33,155 nucleotides of DNA, taken from 2-02-FULL-45-10 sp046590235 (GTDB lineage Bacteria > Patescibacteriota > Patescibacteriia > Magasanikbacterales > GWA2-37-8). The notes beneath the pieces are model-generated. The model worked only from the letters and a program-made list of their open reading frames with translations. It did not search any database and had not been told where the DNA came from. Shown here in pieces: positions 30,201 to 33,155 of the stretch; position 1 is the first letter of the stretch, and each line of letters begins with the position of its first letter. The stretch is taken from the NCBI GenBank assembly GCA_046590235.1, contig JBKJTY010000005.1, forward strand, positions 1 through 33,155. The letters run 5' to 3'. A program made the translations under genes and the position numbers.

Positions 30201-31199
30201 AAAGACTTGTGTATTGGCTAAATAAGCCAACATATCAACTCCAGACAAACTACTCAATGCTAACCCCGTTATCGAAGCGCCTGAAACATTCAAACTACCA
30301 GTGATTCCAAAATTAGTAGTGGTAGCATTCGTCAAAACAGAATTACCACTTACATTCAAAGTTAAAACGTTAGCTTGAGTAATAGTCGAAGAAGAAATAG
30401 TGGTCGCAGCCAAACTAGTTGCACCAGTCATTGTGGTCACCCCTGAAAATGTAGCATTCAAGGCATTTAAATTACCGCTTACCGCCAAATTAGTTGAGGT
30501 AACATTAGTCAAAAGAGTATTACCGCTAACATTCAGAACTCCGATATTTGCCTGTACAATGGTTGAAGAGTTTACGGATGTTGTCGCGAACGCAGTAGTA
30601 CCAGAAAAAGTGGATGTTCCTGAAAATGTACCGCCAGTTGAGGTGATACGGTTAAAATTAAAATTACCAGTAGAATCTGAAACTGGAATGTACGTCGAAG
30701 AAGATGCAGTCGATGTAGCGGCAATACCATCTAAATATTTAGCATTAAACGCATAAGGCGCAGCAGTTACCTGCTTACGTGGTGATAATACTTGTCCACC
30801 AATAGTTACTTGTAAAAAAAGAGTTCCATTGTTTTGGAAAATTGTCGGATCAATGCTGTTTGTACCTGTATCACCAAGATTTACTGTAAAAATACCATTA
30901 CTCGGAGTTACTGATAAAGCTGCTGGAGTACCGACCGTACCAGATGCAGTGTAGATTACTGAACCACCACTTGAGGCATTGTACAAAGAAAAAATCATGC
31001 TTAGTGATGACGAAGCAGAAAGGTTGTTTACCAAAAGCTTACCTTGGTAAGTAATGATCGCCGGAGCTTGTGCCGCATGAACTGGCTGTTCAAAATATTG
31101 CGAGAAAAAAGCGTATCCAAAAATGACAAAAAACGATAAAGCAAATATCGTCCGACAAGCATTAAAAAGACGATTGTATTTCCCAGCTCCTTGCAGCAT
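23883..31199 (-). CDS. Giant secreted adhesin-like protein with duplicated YadA-head/LVIVD-propeller module
   Basis: The ~2438-residue product starts at the ATG at 31199 and has a long signal peptide ending near VHAAQA. Order: (1) an N-terminal domain starting ITYQGKLLVNN and ending APYAFNAKYLDG, common in large CPR and Bacteroidetes surface proteins; (2) Ser/Thr-rich fibrous repeats; (3) two copies of a module made of MIWYxRKxAFRAG...WDDxNIG, a YadA/Hep_Hag-type head, GVGTTTPQxKLHVVGG and seven LVIVD blades, then GADI-x-x-ASIGNIA; (4) a C-terminal domain DLAETYPVSQSC...GVVSTKPGF-like with cysteine pairs, resembling phage tail or peptidase-G2-type ends; (5) a helix with CVEGICVTKDQF; (6) a Pro/Thr/Ser-rich tail of about 110 residues. 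The tail may cross or bind the cell wall. A role in attachment to a host cell is inferred. An in-frame TTG at 31226 is rejected because it falls in the promoter. Confidence 0.92.
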   Translation of the reverse strand: MLQGAGKYNRLFNACRTIFALSFFVIFGYAFFSQYFEQPVHAAQAPAIITYQGKLLVNNLSASSSLSMIFSLYNASSGGSVIYTASGTVGTPAALSVTPSNGIFTVNLGDTGTNSIDPTIFQNNGTLFLQVTIGGQVLSPRKQVTAAPYAFNAKYLDGIAATSTASSSTYIPVSDSTGNFNFNRITSTGGTFSGTSTFSGTTAFATTSVNSSTIVQANIGVLNVSGNTLLTNVTSTNLAVSGNLNALNATFSGVTTMTGATSLAATTISSSTITQANVLTLNVSGNSVLTNATTTNFGITGSLNVSGASITGLALSSLSGVDMLAYLANTQVFTGLNTFNATTTLATTTISSRLGIGGGESPEFALSLSGDGSIIAKGGTFDQTTEGSPVGATLQTSGDGARMIWYARKAAFRAGVVDASQWDDANIGLASVAFGANAVASGDATFAFGVSVTSTGIGTYAFGSQLTSSGDNSFAFGRESFSTANQSFALGNLVSSTGNRAFALGYVVGARGDGSFALGRNLQVTGNQSFGINVSSTVSYTVANSNAIALLGGNVGIGTVTPNYTLDVSGNTNVLGNSSITGNISVTGTSTLLGNVGVGTTTPQAKLHVVGGTLLVDGPVGSIVGSATSTFARDVYVSGKYAYFADDNEGLKIADISNPTSPRVISSLDTGGASDVYVSGKYAYLADYSSGLIIIDVSNPIAPVTVGTYAANAFAVHVVGKYAYLANGATFRVVDVSRPTSPVLVSSIAVTGSRGVYVSGNFAYVADQGSGVRIINITDPKNPVLASTIATTNANNLYVSGRYLYVADQSSGLRIIDVASSTAPAIVATISTPSSASTVYVSGKYAYVPGSSVIDVSSSTAPVIVASLPSGAGVVGIYVSGKYAYIGGGASGFNIVDINGADISTASIGNIAVNDLTVWENIDAGNNLNVRNSLNVGMGGIMSDGFIAAQGVSIAAGSVSTPSLFFNSNTSTGIWSSGTDSLNISTGGSERVRFVADGRVGVGTTTPSFKLTLDNDGGILAVGTNGAGQTLAINGAGTRMIWYPRKSAFRAGQSGDTSWDDVNIGDNSTAFGNSTTASGMNSFAAGNNSTASGSGSTALGSGNLASALYSFVGGGNNLASAAGAVALGYNNSATNTYAFAAGTGSTAGGLVSFAVGANSHAQGDYSFAAGTNSTATGVNSITLGDSNLSSGSSAFSAGAGNYSTGNYALTLGYGNEATTTAAFAAGYLSTAGGSGSAALGWESHAQGNYSFATGYNSTASGVYSAALGDSNLSSGLYSFTAGSSNDAIAFGTVALGYDNQATSTGSFAGGYQARSGGIGSVSLGFNSWATGNYSLASGYYSSSRGIGSVALGYNNLASGDYSTVFGGNSTVSGVNSFGINLTTTGFILSQPNSMAIMGGDVGIGTVTPQGKLHVAGGNFLLDTPTPTVITSSNAATSSVAMAINGNFAYVGGTSMFKVIDISNPLSPVVISTTTLGASPISMNVQGNFLYVGGLQGGVYMSVYDVTSARSPILISSLGGGTSCQGTAIAGRYLYCTRPGGGVGSTGVQIIDISVPQSMTVVTGTAVVSNTIADAIALKGRYLYVGSNSPVTMSAVDVIDPSAPVLMSNLNQGITPVSLYASGRFVYLINSSQLFVVDVSNPSNIINMSTTTIGSTLQNVVVAGKYAYVMGTNGITVVDVTSATTPVIVGASNTNMSSIRNLGFFGRYGIATDNNATNGLRIIDLQGADIDSASIGNIATGHLTVANTADFRTINIQDTLNVGGGIYSNGSIIAYASSSVNSSATNNIAAAYLISQGPSTTVAIFDRRNADGAFLSLRRNGTEQGSITVSAGTVSYNAFTGSHYAALPAGVSDMQQGMLMTFTDVNQRFHDDQNSEIIYGVTSTARANDSKVLGSYLSLQTPGSYSKDNPHLIMAVGNGEMWVSDNGQNIDSGDYLISSNVAGHAMKDVGEYDISYIIGRAGESIDWSLVTSTIDGVKHAKVSVLYENFARDNRLTKTFTIDTASTSISLGTASTSFALKLTKSLSFTDSVLSNVSFAGAGIFTSAVNDGATDRAFVFNASNFSQSSNNAIATFQAQGTPVLSIKSNGDLFTNGTIQANQFITGTSTLDLAETYPVSQSCNAAGNCPEAGDTVCLVDGQVATIEKCSFPYSEKAIGIVSTKPGFTLGDASDSSQRKIALAGRVPVKVSTKNGAIKVGDRLTTSDIPGVAMKAADNGPTIGVALADYYGSDDGTVLAFVKMGWWSPLNITGPAIESGNGLTLANLAGAVLDVLRNVGVVIENGVVKAKQFIADKVTSGEVETQKLCVEGICVTKDQFKDLLDKNNISPSAPNNDTPVAAVPVTTPTISTTTTEVATSTTPVITTSTESVITLPETTPSPVVSESTNPTPTPSTEPETTPDPVPTSESVETPDLAPVVQETSVSEVVNPPVTPPADIIPTP
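26030..26910 (-). repeat. LVIVD beta-propeller 2 (seven blades)
   Basis: Seven tandem units of about 40 residues, each of the form xVxGxYxYVxG...xVIDISNPxxPVxxS (examples: GNFAYVGGTSMFKVIDISNP, AGKYAYVMGTNGITVVDV). Seven blades fit one closed beta-propeller. The units are more diverged than in propeller 1. Confidence 0.8.
27055..28010 (-). repeat. YadA/Hep_Hag-type head 2, about 22 short repeats
   Basis: The repeats are 14-15 residues, of the form S-x-A-x-G-x-x-S-x-A-S-G (examples NSFAAGNNSTASG, YSFAAGTNSTATG, GSAALGWESHAQG), ending SFGINLTTTG. This is the left-handed beta-roll of trimeric autotransporter heads, so trimer formation is expected. Confidence 0.85.
28500..29320 (-). repeat. LVIVD beta-propeller 1 (seven blades)
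   Basis: Seven tandem units, most with VYVSGKYAYxAD followed by GLxIIDVSNPxxPVxVxS (examples SDVYVSGKYAYLADYSSGL, GVYVSGNFAYVADQGSGV), closing with GADISTASIGNIA. Seven blades again make one propeller. Confidence 0.85.
29595..29925 (-). repeat. YadA/Hep_Hag-type head 1, about 8 short repeats
   Basis: Repeats of 14-15 residues such as SVAFGANAVASGD, YAFGSQLTSSGDNSFAFG and QSFALGNLVSSTG, ending with QSFGINVSSTVSYTVANSN. This is the shorter counterpart of head 2; both end in an SFGIN element and are followed by VGIGTVTP. Confidence 0.85.
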
Positions 31200-31214
31200 A
31201 AAGTATATACATAT

Positions 31215-31243
31215 AGTATACACCAAATGGAGCTAAAAAGTAA
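31215..31243 (-). promoter_or_regulatory. Candidate promoter of the giant secreted protein
   Basis: Minus strand TATACT (31215-31220) with a weak -35 TTACTT (31238-31243) at 17 bp. The leader to the ATG at 31199 would be only about 8 nt. The 13 bases TTTGGTGTATACT are identical to those at the promoter of the six-cysteine secreted protein (1132-1144). Confidence 0.5.
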
Positions 31244-31272
31244 TGGAAACTGTTGATAACTTCGAGGTTTTT

Positions 31273-33144
31273 TTAACTTGCTCGCTTCCAAAATCTACCC
31301 TGTTCAAACATTGACCTTTTCCAATGAAAAAATTGAAGATAATCACACAATGTAAACGCGGGTGTAGAAGACGAACTATAGTTTGCATCACAAGCAATTT
31401 CAGTGGGCACATTAAATTCAGTGGTACGCTTACCATTTGCACCAATTTGATTGATATACAAGCCTAATTCGTGCATACCTAAGAGGTTTGGGTAGTTACT
31501 TCGATCATCAAAAATTGAACGACCTTCAAACGAATTAGGAATATTAATATTTAAAATGTGCAAAATAGTTGGCAGCTGATCAATGCCTGAAGAAAACACA
31601 TTTACCTCTTTAGGCAAAACATTATCTGGAATATACATGGCAAAATAGTTTTCATCGTAGTAACTAAGCTTCCCGGCCACATCTGGAAACACATCTTGGG
31701 TGATAGCACCAGGGAAAATAGCGTGATCAGCTACAACCACAAGCATGGTATTTTGATAAAAAGGGCTTTGTTTGAATTCTTTCCAAAAATTCCCGAAGGC
31801 ATCATCTGTGGTGTGGAACATGTTCAACACCGGCTGTTTTCCATCACCGTAATTTACTGCGTCCTGTGCTAAATTAAACGGCGGATGGGTATCTACCGTC
31901 GCCAATGTCATTAAAAAGGGTTGTGGAGCAGACTCCATGAAATTAAACAGGGCTGGGAACAATTGATGATCCGAATAACCCCAAGAAAGCGGTTTACCCG
32001 TCACAAAGTCAGCCAATTCATCCGTACCATAGATTTTATCCACTCCCATACTCGCAAAAATGCCGTCTTTGTGAGCAAACTCTTTGTCTACCGCCGTTAC
32101 ATAATTCGTATGTTTAAAGCCAGCATATTTCTTCAAAATTTCCGGTAAACATAACAAATGATGACTTTGCAATTTACGCTCGTTTTGAATCTCATTATGG
32201 CCTGTTGGAGGCAAAAACGAACAAAGCTGCGACAAAGTACCGGTAATGGTAGGTGTAGACGCATTAAAATAATTACGAAAAACCGTAGTGTCAGAGTCAG
32301 TTGCAAAAGCATCAAAATTCGGGGTAACACCGCTAAGCTTTGGATTATACACTCCACTTAGACGCGCCGAAAATGATTCCACATACACCAACACAATATT
32401 TGGCTTATTTTTCTCAAATCGTTTTGGTAAAAGAATCGTTGAAGTCGGTGTAAACACTCGAGGCTGTTCAGCAACATAAAAAGCATCTGTATCATATTGC
32501 AAACCAAAAGCAGCAAGTTTAGTTTTGATGGCAGGGCTAAGAGTTACTTGTACAGTTTTCCCAAAATAAAAATTATAAAATGATTTTACCATGACGCTTT
32601 CCGGTGTATTGCGGAATGAACTCAAACCAATAACAATCAATAATCCGGCGAGCACAAAAATACCTCCGTACACTTGTACATAAGATTTATTAACGAGGCG
32701 TTGCGCACGGACAAACAAGCGAAGACACGCAAAGAAAAATACTAAAGCAATTACCAGAAGTACTACTAAAAAAAGCGACAATGGATTAAGTATCACACTC
32801 CCCGCTCCATTCGCATGCCCCAGTGCTACAGGGCTTAAATACAGACCGGAATAATACAGAATTGCAATATTTATAGCGGAAATAGCTAACTCAAAAGTGA
32901 AGAGCGTACTCCAAATCACAAACCAACTCCAACGTATACTATTTTTTATATTTGCATAAATTAAACTTGCGAGAGCGAAGCCTGCCAACCAAAAAATCGT
33001 CATGGCGATAACGCGGAAAAAAACTATATTAAAAAAACGAATGTTTGAATCAAGAATATAATAATGATAAGCGGAATATTGCGATAACGCTTGCGTAACA
33101 AACAAAAAACCACCTAGCAAAAAATAGGCTCGATTTATTTTCAA
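31273..33144 (-). CDS. LTA synthase-like phosphoglycerol transferase (sulfatase fold), 5' end uncertain
   Basis: The 623-residue product has five N-terminal transmembrane helices (about 6-24, 38-64, 72-98, 120-145, 158-176) and then an extracellular sulfatase-type domain. Key residues line up with S. aureus LtaS: E256 in YVESFSARLSG, the catalytic Thr in NASTPTITGTLSQL (T297-T301), H420 in TVDTHPPF, and D473/H474 in VVADHAIFPG. Such enzymes polymerise or transfer glycerol phosphate from phosphatidylglycerol to surface glycans outside the membrane. The only start inside the window is a TTG at 33144, and the frame stays open to the edge at 33155, so the true start may lie outside. The giant adhesin gene follows 74 bp downstream on the same strand. 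Confidence 0.9.
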   Translation of the reverse strand: MKINRAYFLLGGFLFVTQALSQYSAYHYYILDSNIRFFNIVFFRVIAMTIFWLAGFALASLIYANIKNSIRWSWFVIWSTLFTFELAISAINIAILYYSGLYLSPVALGHANGAGSVILNPLSLFLVVLLVIALVFFFACLRLFVRAQRLVNKSYVQVYGGIFVLAGLLIVIGLSSFRNTPESVMVKSFYNFYFGKTVQVTLSPAIKTKLAAFGLQYDTDAFYVAEQPRVFTPTSTILLPKRFEKNKPNIVLVYVESFSARLSGVYNPKLSGVTPNFDAFATDSDTTVFRNYFNASTPTITGTLSQLCSFLPPTGHNEIQNERKLQSHHLLCLPEILKKYAGFKHTNYVTAVDKEFAHKDGIFASMGVDKIYGTDELADFVTGKPLSWGYSDHQLFPALFNFMESAPQPFLMTLATVDTHPPFNLAQDAVNYGDGKQPVLNMFHTTDDAFGNFWKEFKQSPFYQNTMLVVVADHAIFPGAITQDVFPDVAGKLSYYDENYFAMYIPDNVLPKEVNVFSSGIDQLPTILHILNINIPNSFEGRSIFDDRSNYPNLLGMHELGLYINQIGANGKRTTEFNVPTEIACDANYSSSSTPAFTLCDYLQFFHWKRSMFEQGRFWKRAS

Positions 33145-33155
33145 AAGCTCGAGCG

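Overview
The window looks like a piece of a Patescibacteria (CPR, probably Parcubacteria-like) chromosome. Coding DNA is moderately AT-rich and genes are densely packed, with many 4-10 bp overlaps. UGA works as a stop codon, so this is not the UGA=Gly code of Gracilibacteria. Other pointers are a MurF without its N-terminal domain, a giant secreted YadA-head/LVIVD protein, short dispersed palindromes of a kind I associate with CPR genomes, and a tRNA gene with no encoded CCA. The taxonomic call is an inference; no 16S rRNA or ribosomal protein gene is present.

Layout. Positions 1-680 hold the start of gatC (-) divergent from tsaE (+). From 672 to 5.5 kb, on the minus strand, lie a six-cysteine secreted protein with its own strong promoter, then an overlapping operon: a tail-anchored GGDEF-like protein, a cardiolipin-synthase-like PLD protein and rarA. 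At 5.5-6.3 kb are a small SPW-repeat membrane protein and a KGG-repeat stress-type protein. At 6.3-9.85 kb a four-gene minus-strand cluster encodes a 2-oxoglutarate dioxygenase, a small unknown protein, a zincin-like protein with HNVAH in place of HEXXH, and an MFS transporter. At 10-14.5 kb are a lipoprotein, tRNA-Glu(CUC), murF and a class B penicillin-binding protein. At 14.5-17.7 kb come a 60-residue GC-rich gene with complete expression signals, typA, and a GC-rich exported beta-rich protein behind a long leader.

At 17.7-23.85 kb a ferredoxin reductase (-) diverges from an Fe-S assembly operon (+): sufB, sufS, a two-TM peptide, sufU, an M23 peptidase-like gene, sufC, a SufT/MIP18-like gene, a thioredoxin-like [2Fe-2S] ferredoxin and a three-cysteine ferredoxin. 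No sufD is present. At 23.9-31.2 kb one gene encodes a ~2438-residue secreted protein with two copies of a YadA-head plus seven-bladed-propeller module. It follows an LtaS-like phosphoglycerol transferase on the same strand.

Together the window covers cell-envelope building (MurF, PBP, Cls, LtaS-like, adhesin), Fe-S cluster assembly with its likely electron supply, and a few housekeeping genes. The least explained parts are the SUF operon with its extra genes, the tail-anchored palm-domain protein, and the dioxygenase/zincin-like/MFS cluster.
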